Shown one piece after another: positions 7,212 to 13,443 of a DNA stretch of 40,981 nucleotides (positions are counted from its first letter, which is position 1; every line of letters begins with the position of its first letter). The translations under genes were made by a program, and so were the position numbers. The notes under the pieces are model-generated. The model had not been told where the DNA came from and did not search any database. It saw nothing but the letters and a program-made list of their open reading frames with translations. Source of the DNA: Holophagaceae bacterium. Lineage in GTDB: Bacteria; Acidobacteriota; Holophagae; Holophagales; Holophagaceae. The stretch covers positions 1 to 40,981 of the forward strand of contig JAFJUR010000022.1 of NCBI GenBank assembly GCA_017859995.1, written 5' to 3'.

Positions 7212-7652
7212 ATGACCGAGGTATCAAGCGATCCAAAGGATGAATACAAAATCGTCAACGACAATCTTCACTGGTACAGCAATGTTCGCCTTGCGCAGTT
7301 GACTCTCTTCTTCGCAATCCTTGCCGTTCTATCCGGAAGGGTTTTCGGAGCTGACGCAGAGAAGCTTTCTCCTGCCTTCATCTTGTCAATGAAGGTCGGT
7401 GGACTTCTTGCAACAGCGCTGTTCTGGTACCTAGAACACCGCGCCGACCAATTCTGGTCACATTTCATGAAGCGTGGTGTGCAACTTGAGGCGATTCTGA
7501 ACTACAAACAATTCATGGACCGTCCAAAGGCCCGCCCAAGAACTACAACAGCAATCAAATGGTTCTTCTTCGTGATCGCCCTCTTTTGGTTGGCAACGAT
7601 ATTCTTGGGCCCACAGTTCAGTGCTCCAATCAAGGTTTCTCCCGCGACCTAA
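7212..7652 (+). CDS. Hypothetical three-TM membrane cassette protein
   Basis: 146 residues. GGAG at 7203-7206 precedes ATG 7212. Three hydrophobic segments lie at about 28-43, 58-76 and 114-132. A charged hydrophilic N-terminus comes first, and the loop between segments 2 and 3 is long and basic (RADQFWSHFMKRG, then DRPKARPR). The TAA stop is the ACCTAAC box of attC 14. The arrangement resembles small membrane proteins of unknown function; no transport motif is visible. Confidence 0.8.
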   Translation: MTEVSSDPKDEYKIVNDNLHWYSNVRLAQLTLFFAILAVLSGRVFGADAEKLSPAFILSMKVGGLLATALFWYLEHRADQFWSHFMKRGVQLEAILNYKQFMDRPKARPRTTTAIKWFFFVIALFWLATIFLGPQFSAPIKVSPAT

Positions 7653-7770
7653 CCCTACGCTCAACTCGGACCCCGCCTGCATTGCATTTCGCTCACTCTC
7701 AACTCTCTGCTTCCTCGGCTCCGCTCAACGCCTCGGTGCAGGCGTGGCCGGTTAGCTTCTTTCGTTAGGC
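7647..7770 (+). repeat. attC site 14
   Basis: R'' ACCTAAC 7647-7653, R' GTTAGGC 7764-7770, 124 nt, standard type. Confidence 0.95.
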
Positions 7771-7946
7771 CTCGAAAAGCAAGTCCGTTTGCCTCCCGTT
7801 CGGGTTGCCAATTCGCCTGTTCGGCCGTTCTGCTTGGAGTTTCGGGGCTGGCGTGGGTTCATAGTGGCAGGGCTGGCCTCGTTCTTTCCAATCAGTGCGC
7901 TGTGCCCGATCGCCTCGGTTCATGCATTGGCAACCCCGGCGTCTCG
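7764..7946 (+). other. ORF-less cassette, copy A of a duplicated pair
   Basis: 183 nt, clearly homologous along its whole length to 8537-8720. The two copies differ by many substitutions and at least one single-base indel near 7908, which breaks any common reading frame. Neither copy has a plausible start. Both begin CTCGAAAAGCA after the R' box, end GGCGTCTCG before the next R'', and are followed by the same unusual attC type. Confidence 0.75.
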
Positions 7947-8073
7947 GCCTAACATCGCGCTCAACCCGGACCCAGCCGCAAGCGGCTTGGTCCTGTCATT
8001 CTGGTGATTCCTTCACCCGTTTTCTGCCAATCGTTTCAGCCGCGGCTGGGCCGGTTAGCTTCTTCCGTTAGGC
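7947..8073 (+). repeat. attC site 15, second attC type
   Basis: R'' GCCTAAC 7947-7953, R' GTTAGGC 8067-8073, 127 nt. Outer and L boxes are like the rest, but the inner stem is CCCAGCCGC with GCGGCTGGG and the loop differs from the standard type. Shared only with attC 17. Confidence 0.92.
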
Positions 8074-8081
8074 CTCACTCA

Positions 8082-8432
8082 ATGACCACGGAGTTCTACT
8101 CAACCAGGCGGAATCCCTCCGGCCTTTATTGGAAGGCATACCGATGGGCTTGGTCCAATCTGCGAAATCCGACCTTCTCTGCCTCAGATGTTAAGGCTTT
8201 CAACCTCTCAATCACATGGGCTTGGATTTCGGTGTTCTTTGGTTTTTTCTTCAGTGTCGCTGCTTGCTTGGTGGTTGTCTCTTTTCTTACGCTTCATCAA
8301 TCGTTTGTAGTTTTATTTTTGTACGCTTTCATTTGTCTACTTGTTTGGCCTGCTACTCAAGCCTCTGTTATCTGGACTGCCTGCATGGTGCGCTCGATAA
8401 AGAAGAAAAGTCGTCAACGGCCTAACCCCTAG
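8082..8432 (+). CDS. Hypothetical two-TM membrane cassette protein
   Basis: 116 residues from ATG 8082, the first ATG inside the cassette, 8 nt after the R' box. The frame is open further upstream, but only through the attC. Two long hydrophobic segments lie at about 48-71 and 76-98, preceded by an aromatic-rich cytoplasmic N-terminus and followed by a basic tail (RSIKKKSRQR). The TAG stop lies inside attC 16. No family recognised. Confidence 0.78.
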   Translation: MTTEFYSTRRNPSGLYWKAYRWAWSNLRNPTFSASDVKAFNLSITWAWISVFFGFFFSVAACLVVVSFLTLHQSFVVLFLYAFICLLVWPATQASVIWTACMVRSIKKKSRQRPNP

Positions 8433-8543
8433 CTCAACTCGGACCCCGCCTGCATTGTCTTCCGCTCTCTCTCAAATTCCCGCTTCCTCGGCTCCGCTCA
8501 GCGTCTCGGCACAGGCGGGTCCGGTTTGCTTCTTTCGTTAGGC
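8421..8543 (+). repeat. attC site 16
   Basis: R'' GCCTAAC 8421-8427, R' GTTAGGC 8537-8543, 123 nt. L' box reads GGTTTGC in place of GGTTAGC. Confidence 0.94.
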
Positions 8544-8720
8544 CTCGAAAAGCAGGTCCGCTTGCTTCCCGTTCAGGTTGCCAATTCGCCCGTTCGGCCG
8601 TTCTACTTCGGGTTTCGTGGCTGGCATGCGTTCATGGTGGCAGGGCTGGTCTCGTTCTTTCCATTCAGCACGCTGTCACCAGGTCGCCTCGGTTCATGCA
8701 TTGGCAACCCCGGCGTCTCG
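8537..8720 (+). other. ORF-less cassette, copy B of a duplicated pair
   Basis: 184 nt, diverged duplicate of 7764-7946, again with no credible coding frame and followed by the same second-type attC. One coding cassette (8067-8420) separates the two copies, so the pair did not arise by a simple tandem duplication still in place. Confidence 0.75.
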
Positions 8721-8864
8721 GCCTAACATCGCGCTCAACCCGGACCCAGCCGCAAGCGGCTCGGTCCTGTCATCCTGGTGATTCCTTCACCCGTTCTCTG
8801 CCAATCGTTTCAGCCGCGGCTGGGCCGGTTAGCTTCTTCCGTTAGGCAGCTTCTTCCGTTAGGC
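8721..8864 (+). repeat. attC site 17, second type, with duplicated R' end
   Basis: R'' GCCTAAC 8721-8727 and R' GTTAGGC 8841-8847 give a 127-nt site like attC 15. The last 17 nt (AGCTTCTTCCGTTAGGC) are repeated in tandem at 8848-8864, so there are two R' boxes in a row. The next cassette starts at the second one (8858). Confidence 0.92.
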
Positions 8865-8886
8865 CTCACTGAAAGGAGAAGCACCG

Positions 8887-9030
8887 ATGATTCTGAATCC
8901 AGTCCCTCTAATGGCAATTCTCCAAGACCCATCACGGCGCAATAACGGCGTAATCGTTGTCATCCTGGTGGCAATACTCGCCGCGGTTGTAGGTGGTTCT
9001 GTTGCTGCCAAGAAAAACAAAAAGCAATGA
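8887..9030 (+). CDS. Small membrane peptide (47 aa), cassette
   Basis: ATG 8887 with a strong AAAGGAG at 8872-8878, 8 nt upstream, ending at TGA 9030. The peptide has a hydrophilic first third (QDPSRRNNG), one strongly hydrophobic segment (about residues 21-40, rich in Val/Ile/Ala) and a lysine-rich tail (KKNKKQ). This layout fits a single-pass peptide with a cytoplasmic C-terminus. It could be a small regulatory or toxic membrane peptide, but no antitoxin or antisense RNA is evident. It is the only ORF of its cassette and its ribosome site is among the best in the array, which supports real translation. Confidence 0.72.
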   Translation: MILNPVPLMAILQDPSRRNNGVIVVILVAILAAVVGGSVAAKKNKKQ

Positions 9031-9041
9031 TTCTGGGCTCG

Positions 9042-9165
9042 GCCTAACCCTTAGCTCAACCCGGACCCCGCCTGCACTGCCTTCCGCTCTCTCTCAACTT
9101 CTCGCTATCTCGGCTTCGTTCATCGCCTCGGTGCAGGCGTGGCCGGTTAGCTTCTTTCGTTAGGC
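9042..9165 (+). repeat. attC site 18
   Basis: R'' GCCTAAC 9042-9048, R' GTTAGGC 9159-9165, 124 nt, standard type. Confidence 0.95.
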
Positions 9166-9175
9166 GCCAAATCCG

Positions 9176-9468
9176 ATGACCGAACCCCGGAGCAAAGAAT
9201 CAGAATCGGCTCAGAAATCACCATCGCCGTCATTGGAATTGCAGCCGGCCCATTTGGCGCCTTTGTTTTTGGGCGAAGGCTTATTGAGTGTATTTCCTCT
9301 GAGGTTTATCAAGGTTTTAGCAGGGGTGGTAAGCCTTTTTACTACCCACGCTCGGTTGAACCGTTCAACTATTACCTTGGCGTGGGTTTGAATTCTTCAA
9401 TCTTCATCTTGTCGATCGCGTTCTTCTTCTTTGGCATCAAATCGTTAATAGAATCTATAGATCAGTAA
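9176..9468 (+). pseudogene. Membrane-protein cassette gene with an N-terminal frameshift
   Basis: The ATG at 9176 opens a frame that leaves the real protein after four codons. In the frame one base back, a convincing membrane protein runs from 9190 to TAA 9466-9468: EQRIRIGSEI, a Gly/Ala-rich membrane segment, an aromatic loop (FYYPRSVEPFNYY) and a second membrane segment ending FFFFGIKS. That frame has no ATG, GTG or TTG start upstream. Restoring one C in the C4 run at 9185-9188 would join the ATG to it (MTEPPEQRIRIG). I therefore call it a frameshifted gene, about 97 codons when intact. A slippage-dependent gene is the alternative. Confidence 0.72.
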
Positions 9469-9492
9469 TTTGTGTCGTGAGCTACCTCAGCC

Positions 9493-9616
9493 GCCTAACC
9501 CTCAGCTCAACTCGGACCCCGCCTGCATGGCCTCCCGCTCTCTCTCAGCATCTCGCTATCTCGGCTCCGCTCATCGCCTCGGTGCAGGCGTGGCCGGTTA
9601 GCTTCTTTCGTTAGGC
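9493..9616 (+). repeat. attC site 19
   Basis: R'' GCCTAAC 9493-9499, R' GTTAGGC 9610-9616, 124 nt, standard type. Confidence 0.95.
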
Positions 9617-9626
9617 GCCAAATCCG

Positions 9627-9842
9627 ATGACCGAACCCCGGAGCAAAGAATCAGAATCGGCTCAGAAATTGTACGTCACTCATGGGAGTCCAGTGTCTCG
9701 GCCTGACTTCGTGTTGGATAGCATCCGAAACGGGAGCAATGTTGGCATTGAGTTAGTTACCTATGGCTTCTTCGCCTTCTACTTCCTGCGCAAGGGCGAG
9801 GCCGCCCATCGGCTCCTCATTAAACGTATCCCAGCCGCCTAA
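9627..9842 (+). CDS. Possible chimeric small membrane protein (cassette)
   Basis: 71 residues from ATG 9627. The first 54 or so bases of the cassette after the R' box, including the ATG, are identical to the head of the preceding cassette. The sequence then diverges completely at CTCAGAAAT. Here the frame stays open across the junction and continues into a plausible protein with one hydrophobic segment (about residues 45-59), ending at the TAA of the attC 20 R'' box. The cassette looks like a fusion of a borrowed 5' end with a different gene. The first 14 residues are probably out of frame with respect to the gene they came from. Confidence 0.5.
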   Translation: MTEPRSKESESAQKLYVTHGSPVSRPDFVLDSIRNGSNVGIELVTYGFFAFYFLRKGEAAHRLLIKRIPAA

Positions 9843-9960
9843 CCTGTCGCTCAACCGGACCCCACCTGCACGACCTCCCGCTCTCTCTCAACCTTTTCGC
9901 TATCTCGACTCTGCCCGTCGCCTCGGCGCAGGTGGATCCGGTTAGCTCATTTCGTTAGAC
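9837..9960 (+). repeat. attC site 20
   Basis: R'' GCCTAAC 9837-9843, R' GTTAGAC 9954-9960, 124 nt. More diverged than its neighbours (ACCTGCACGACC, GGTGGATCC). Confidence 0.94.
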
Positions 9961-9969
9961 CGCCTTCCA

Positions 9970-10398
9970 ATGCGCCTACTCCTACTTCTTCTCACCCTCA
10001 TGGCCTGCGGATGTCATTACGCAGGTGAGTGGATTGACGATCCAAACAACCTATCTCGTGCATGGGGAAGGTCCGCCGCTCAAGATATCCAAGCCATTCA
10101 TTCTTCTTACTGGCGTTCTTCCCATTTCACTCGCGAGGAAGTGTATTTCTTTCAACTCCCGCCGGATTCCAGAGTCAAATCCAGCTTCATTCAAGCAAAC
10201 CAGCTTGTTCCCGCATCCTCGAAAGAGGCCATCTCGGGCGGCTTTTCCCGCCCACGGCCTCCCTGGTTCGCTCCTGGCTCACCCGATTCATACTCGGCCT
10301 GGGTTCCGCGAACTGACGGGACTCACATACCGCCCAACGTGCTCATCCTCGAGGACCGCAATACTGGCTCACTCTTCATCTACAGCTGTCAGCTGTAG
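9970..10398 (+). CDS. Hypothetical lipoprotein (cassette)
   Basis: 142 residues, ATG 9 nt after the R' box. The signal sequence is a run of leucines followed by LTLMAC, with Cys13 the likely lipidated residue (a second Cys follows at 15). The mature part is rich in Ser, Pro and aromatic residues, with no catalytic motif that I can see, and ends with a Cys-containing C-terminus (YSCQL). About 60 nt of non-coding sequence follow before attC 21. Probably anchored in a membrane facing the periplasm. Function unknown. Confidence 0.78.
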   Translation: MRLLLLLLTLMACGCHYAGEWIDDPNNLSRAWGRSAAQDIQAIHSSYWRSSHFTREEVYFFQLPPDSRVKSSFIQANQLVPASSKEAISGGFSRPRPPWFAPGSPDSYSAWVPRTDGTHIPPNVLILEDRNTGSLFIYSCQL

Positions 10399-10461
10399 TG
10401 CCTTTCACCCTGTAAACTGGTTCAAATGTCCTTTCAATACACCACTCTCCCGTTACTGGCG

Positions 10462-10585
10462 GCCTAACCCCTCGCTCAACTCGGACCCCGCCTGCATTGC
10501 ATTTCGCTCTCTCTCAACATCTCGCTTCCTCGGCTTCGCTCAGCGCCTCGGTGCAGGCGGGTCCGGTTAGCTTCTTTCGTTAGGC
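10462..10585 (+). repeat. attC site 21
   Basis: R'' GCCTAAC 10462-10468, R' GTTAGGC 10579-10585, 124 nt, with GGTCCGG in the right arm. Confidence 0.95.
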
Positions 10586-10592
10586 GCAACCC

Positions 10593-11060
10593 ATGAACCC
10601 ACTTCTGACCGTTGTGATGGTCATAGCTCTGGCGGTAGGTGCCGTCCTCTTCCTGCGATCACGAGTCGCAAAGGAGTGGGACATTCAACCTAGTGAGATC
10701 CCGCAACTGGTTTCAAAACTGAAGTCGGCCCGAGGTCCGCTTGCATGGGCCCAGATCATCGCAGTGACTGACCCCAACCAAAGGGACTCTGACATTGCAC
10801 TCGATTATTCCGTTTCAAATGGAGAATTCCAGTTCAACTGGTGTCTGCTGGCACCAAAGAACATCGAAGACAAACCACTGCTGATCGAGTTCTTTAACAA
10901 AAATGGCTTCAGCCAGATCGAAATGGTGGCCGAAAACGGCTGCCCACTCATCAAGGTCACCGGGGCTAACCTCGAAGGGCTAGCTAACAGAGTCCTGACC
11001 GAAATTTATCACTTCAATGGTTCACTCACACTGATCGGCGAAGGCTTTGAATGGCCATAA
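10593..11060 (+). CDS. Hypothetical membrane-anchored cassette protein
   Basis: 155 residues, ATG 7 nt after the R' box. Residues about 4-21 form a membrane anchor or uncleaved signal followed by Arg. The rest is a compact alpha/beta domain with a central aromatic strand (GEFQFNWCLLAPKN) and ends in a helix plus strand (ANRVLTEIYHF...). The protein is well formed and of typical domain length, so I take it as intact. No family recognised. The stop is 6 nt before attC 22. Confidence 0.78.
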   Translation: MNPLLTVVMVIALAVGAVLFLRSRVAKEWDIQPSEIPQLVSKLKSARGPLAWAQIIAVTDPNQRDSDIALDYSVSNGEFQFNWCLLAPKNIEDKPLLIEFFNKNGFSQIEMVAENGCPLIKVTGANLEGLANRVLTEIYHFNGSLTLIGEGFEWP

Positions 11061-11066
11061 ACCGGC

Positions 11067-11190
11067 GCCTAACCCTCAGCTCAACTCGGACCCCGCCTGC
11101 ACGGCCCGCCGCTCCCTCTCAATGTCTCGCTTTCTCGACTCCGTTCAGTGCCTCGGTGCAGGCGGGTCCGGTTAGCTTCTTTCGTTAGGT
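11067..11190 (+). repeat. attC site 22
   Basis: R'' GCCTAAC 11067-11073, R' GTTAGGT 11184-11190, 124 nt. Diverged loop (CACGGCCCGCCGC). Confidence 0.95.
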
Positions 11191-11224
11191 TGCTGGTCAT
11201 GATCGAACTCTGGAGAGAATCACC

Positions 11225-11884
11225 ATGATTTCCATCGTCTGGCGGTGTATTGCTCTAATGGCTTGCCTCAGCCTTCAAGAAGATTCCTTTCCATTTAATG
11301 AGACGAGAACCCATGTAGGGGTGAAATATTCTGTTCTCAAATTGAATCAGGCTCAGCAGGTTGAGATGGAGCGAACCCATAAAGTTACTCTTACTCAAAA
11401 CCAAAAAAATCAGCTGAGTGGTTTTTCAAAATATTCTCCACCAGTCCTGAGAATTCTTCCAAGCCACTATGACGACTGTTCTTGCGGTATGACGGCTATT
11501 GGCGTCTGGTTCCTCAACGACGAAATTGAAGTTCCTCATTCCTTCTTGCCAAATAGCAGATCAGATTATCTGGAATTTGGTCCAACCGATGATTTCAGAT
11601 ATGGCATTTCCATCGACACCAATGGTGAACTCTGGTTCAGAACTCAAAAGTTGAGCATCTCAGAAGCCGTAACACGCCTCAGACTGCTGCATGAAGAGCA
11701 ACTATTAACAATTCGCAGTGCTTCCGAACCCCCATGGGGGCTTGTTTTTACTCCTCCAGAACGCAGCCTGCGAAACCGAGGGCAATTCATGGGAAAATTA
11801 GACAAACTCAAGAAGGCACTCGCAAAGGCTGGGATTACCCTTTCTGCTCCTCCCTACATCAAAGACCGTGAGTCTGGTTCCTAA
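11225..11884 (+). CDS. Hypothetical lipoprotein or exported cassette protein
   Basis: 219 residues. GGAGAG at 11212-11217 precedes ATG 11225. The N-terminus is a short hydrophobic signal with an ALMAC lipobox (Cys14). The mature region contains DDCSCG near residue 88, which may be a metal- or disulfide-forming pair, and a C-terminal basic helix (GKLDKLKKALAKAG). The lipobox is the third LMAC among cassette genes here. The family is unknown to me. The last well-preserved cassette before the array starts to decay. Confidence 0.78.
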   Translation: MISIVWRCIALMACLSLQEDSFPFNETRTHVGVKYSVLKLNQAQQVEMERTHKVTLTQNQKNQLSGFSKYSPPVLRILPSHYDDCSCGMTAIGVWFLNDEIEVPHSFLPNSRSDYLEFGPTDDFRYGISIDTNGELWFRTQKLSISEAVTRLRLLHEEQLLTIRSASEPPWGLVFTPPERSLRNRGQFMGKLDKLKKALAKAGITLSAPPYIKDRESGS

Positions 11885-11909
11885 TTGTTCCGGCCAACAT
11901 CAATCGGGA

Positions 11910-12033
11910 ACCTAACCCTCGGCTCAACCCGGACCCCGCCTGCATTGCCTTCCGCTCTCTCTCAACACTTCGTTATCTCGGCTTCGCTCATTGTCTCGGT
12001 GCAGGCGGGGCCGGTTGGCATCTTCCCTTAGGT
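11910..12033 (+). repeat. attC site 23, R' box mutated
   Basis: R'' ACCTAAC 11910-11916. The right end reads CTTAGGT (12027-12033) where GTTAGGT is expected. The base lost is the G of the G/TT cleavage position, and L' is also altered (GGTTGGC). 124 nt. Probably a poor or dead substrate. Confidence 0.9.
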
Positions 12034-12050
12034 ATCTAGAATTGTGAATC

Positions 12051-12659
12051 ATGAACATCGCGATCCTGACTTTCGACGGTTTTAATGAACTTGACTCCCT
12101 CATCGCGATGGGGATTCTCAGTCGCGTTCAGAGGGCTGATTGGCGAGTTTCTCTCGCATCTCCAACCCCATGGGTAACCTCCATGAATGGCGTCACGCTC
12201 AAGGCGCAATGTTCACTGGCTGAGGCATGTGACGCTGATGCCCTCATTATCGGCAGTGGGGTTAAGACCAGGGAAATCGCTAATGATCACGCACTGATGG
12301 CCTCGCTAAAACTTAATCCCACCAAACAACTAATCGGGGCCCAATGCTCGGGAACTTTGTTGGCGGCTAAGCTGGGCCTTCTTGACACCCTGCCACCTTG
12401 TACTGACCTCTCGACAAAACCCTGGGTGCAAGAAGCAGGGGTCAGGGTGCTCAACCAACCCTTTTTCGCCCAAGGGAATATCGCTACGGCGGGTGGTTGC
12501 CTCGCATCACACTATCTTGCGGCGTGGATAATCATTCGACTGGAAGGTCAACAAGCTGCAGTCGATGCCCTCCGATATGTGGCCCCTGTGGGGGAGAGAG
12601 ACGATTACGTTTCCAGGGCTCTTCGGCACATCAGGCCGTACCTGCCTGCTCAGTTGTAA
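12051..12659 (+). CDS. DJ-1/PfpI family protein
   Basis: 202 residues in the class I glutamine-amidotransferase-like fold. The start (MNIAILTFDGFNELD) contains the family's conserved acidic residue (Glu13). The nucleophile elbow GAQCSG places Cys99 at the catalytic or redox position, followed by the usual LAAKLGLLD helix, and TAGGCLASHYLA is the later conserved turn. The family includes stress proteins, glyoxalase III-type enzymes and amidase-like regulators; which applies here cannot be told. It lies between a mutated attC (11910) and a decayed one (12668), so it is probably an old cassette gene. Confidence 0.88.
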   Translation: MNIAILTFDGFNELDSLIAMGILSRVQRADWRVSLASPTPWVTSMNGVTLKAQCSLAEACDADALIIGSGVKTREIANDHALMASLKLNPTKQLIGAQCSGTLLAAKLGLLDTLPPCTDLSTKPWVQEAGVRVLNQPFFAQGNIATAGGCLASHYLAAWIIIRLEGQQAAVDALRYVAPVGERDDYVSRALRHIRPYLPAQL

Positions 12660-12667
12660 GCGGTGCC

Positions 12668-12732
12668 GCCCAACCCTTTGTTCTAGCCGGAGCAGGTGCA
12701 AGCATCTGCTCCGGTTCGCTTCATCGGTAGGC
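12668..12732 (+). repeat. Degenerate attC remnant
   Basis: 65 nt. GCCCAAC (12668-12674) stands for R'', GGTAGGC (12726-12732) for R', with CCGGAGCAG and CTGCTCCGG as a short perfect stem and GGTTCGCTTC resembling the L' region of the array sites. Shortened and mutated relative to the standard attC. Confidence 0.75.
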
Positions 12733-12743
12733 TTTGCCTTCAT

Positions 12744-12812
12744 CCTCATGACCTCATCACATCCATGACGGAATACATCCGGTTGAATCCGGATGGTAAA
12801 ATGATCATGAGG
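12744..12812 (+). promoter_or_regulatory. Nested inverted repeats upstream of the PAS gene
   Basis: CCTCATGA (12744-12751) pairs perfectly with TCATGAGG (12805-12812), and inside it CATCCGG (12776-12782) pairs with CCGGATG (12789-12795) around a 6-nt loop. No T-run follows, so it is not a classical terminator. It lies 30 nt before the PAS gene start and may be an operator or a leader structure. Confidence 0.45.
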
Positions 12813-12841
12813 TATTAATTGTGAAGGGAGGGACATCCGAG

Positions 12842-13417
12842 ATGGAAAGAGCACCCTCTCAAATCGCCCTTCGAGTCGTGAACCACATCTCGGCGATGGT
12901 GGCCTACTGGGACAGTGAGCAAAGATGCGTTTTTTCTAATGATGCTTATCTTGAGTGGTTCGGGAAGACACCAGAGCAGATGGTCGGGATGAGCCTGAAA
13001 GAATTGCTTGGACCACTATATGATAAAAATCTTCCCTACATACTCGCTGCACTCAAAGGGGAGAAACAGGTATTTGAGCGTCGAATCCCGCTCCCCCATG
13101 ACGGCTACAGGGATACGATTGCCACATATACCCCCGATGTTGTTGATGGGAAGATTCTTGGCTTTTCTGTTCATGTCGCTGATGTCACGCTCCTTCGTGA
13201 ACGCGAAGCATCCCTGGAAAAGGTGTTGAGAGAAAAAGAAGAAATACTTGCTCAAGTCAGAGAATTGACCGGCCTACTGCCTGTTTGTGCGTGGTGCCGA
13301 AAAATTAAAAATGATGATGGTTATTGGTTTCAATTTGAAGACTATGTGAAGCGCCATTCGAAGGCTGAATTCACTCACGGAATATGCCCCGATTGCAGGG
13401 GCAAGCTAAAGACGTAG
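12842..13417 (+). CDS. PAS-domain protein with C-terminal CxxC zinc-ribbon-like motif
   Basis: 191 residues from ATG 12842, preferred over the upstream GTG (12821) because GGGAGG at 12826-12831 sits about 10 nt before this ATG. Residues about 5-115 form a PAS domain (FSNDAYLEWFGKTPEQMVG, then a strand ending ADVT). A short coiled coil follows (REREASLEKVLREKEE). The tail has CAWC, then KIKNDDGYW, and ends with CPDC. This Cys-rich tail recurs at the ends of PAS, GAF and receiver proteins in many bacteria. There is no kinase or output domain, so it is a stand-alone sensor of unknown partner. It lies between two attC remnants. Confidence 0.87.
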   Translation: MERAPSQIALRVVNHISAMVAYWDSEQRCVFSNDAYLEWFGKTPEQMVGMSLKELLGPLYDKNLPYILAALKGEKQVFERRIPLPHDGYRDTIATYTPDVVDGKILGFSVHVADVTLLREREASLEKVLREKEEILAQVRELTGLLPVCAWCRKIKNDDGYWFQFEDYVKRHSKAEFTHGICPDCRGKLKT

Positions 13418-13443
13418 GGTCGTTCAACGTCGTATCAAACAGG

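Noticed and set aside
288..10570. Recurring frames across repeats with peptides such as DPACIAFRSLSTS
   Set aside because: They are translations of the attC sites themselves, not genes.
228..12033. Regularly spaced repeats suggesting CRISPR
   Set aside because: Repeats are about 124 nt, palindromic with R/L boxes, and the spacers are genes of variable size. This is an attC array.
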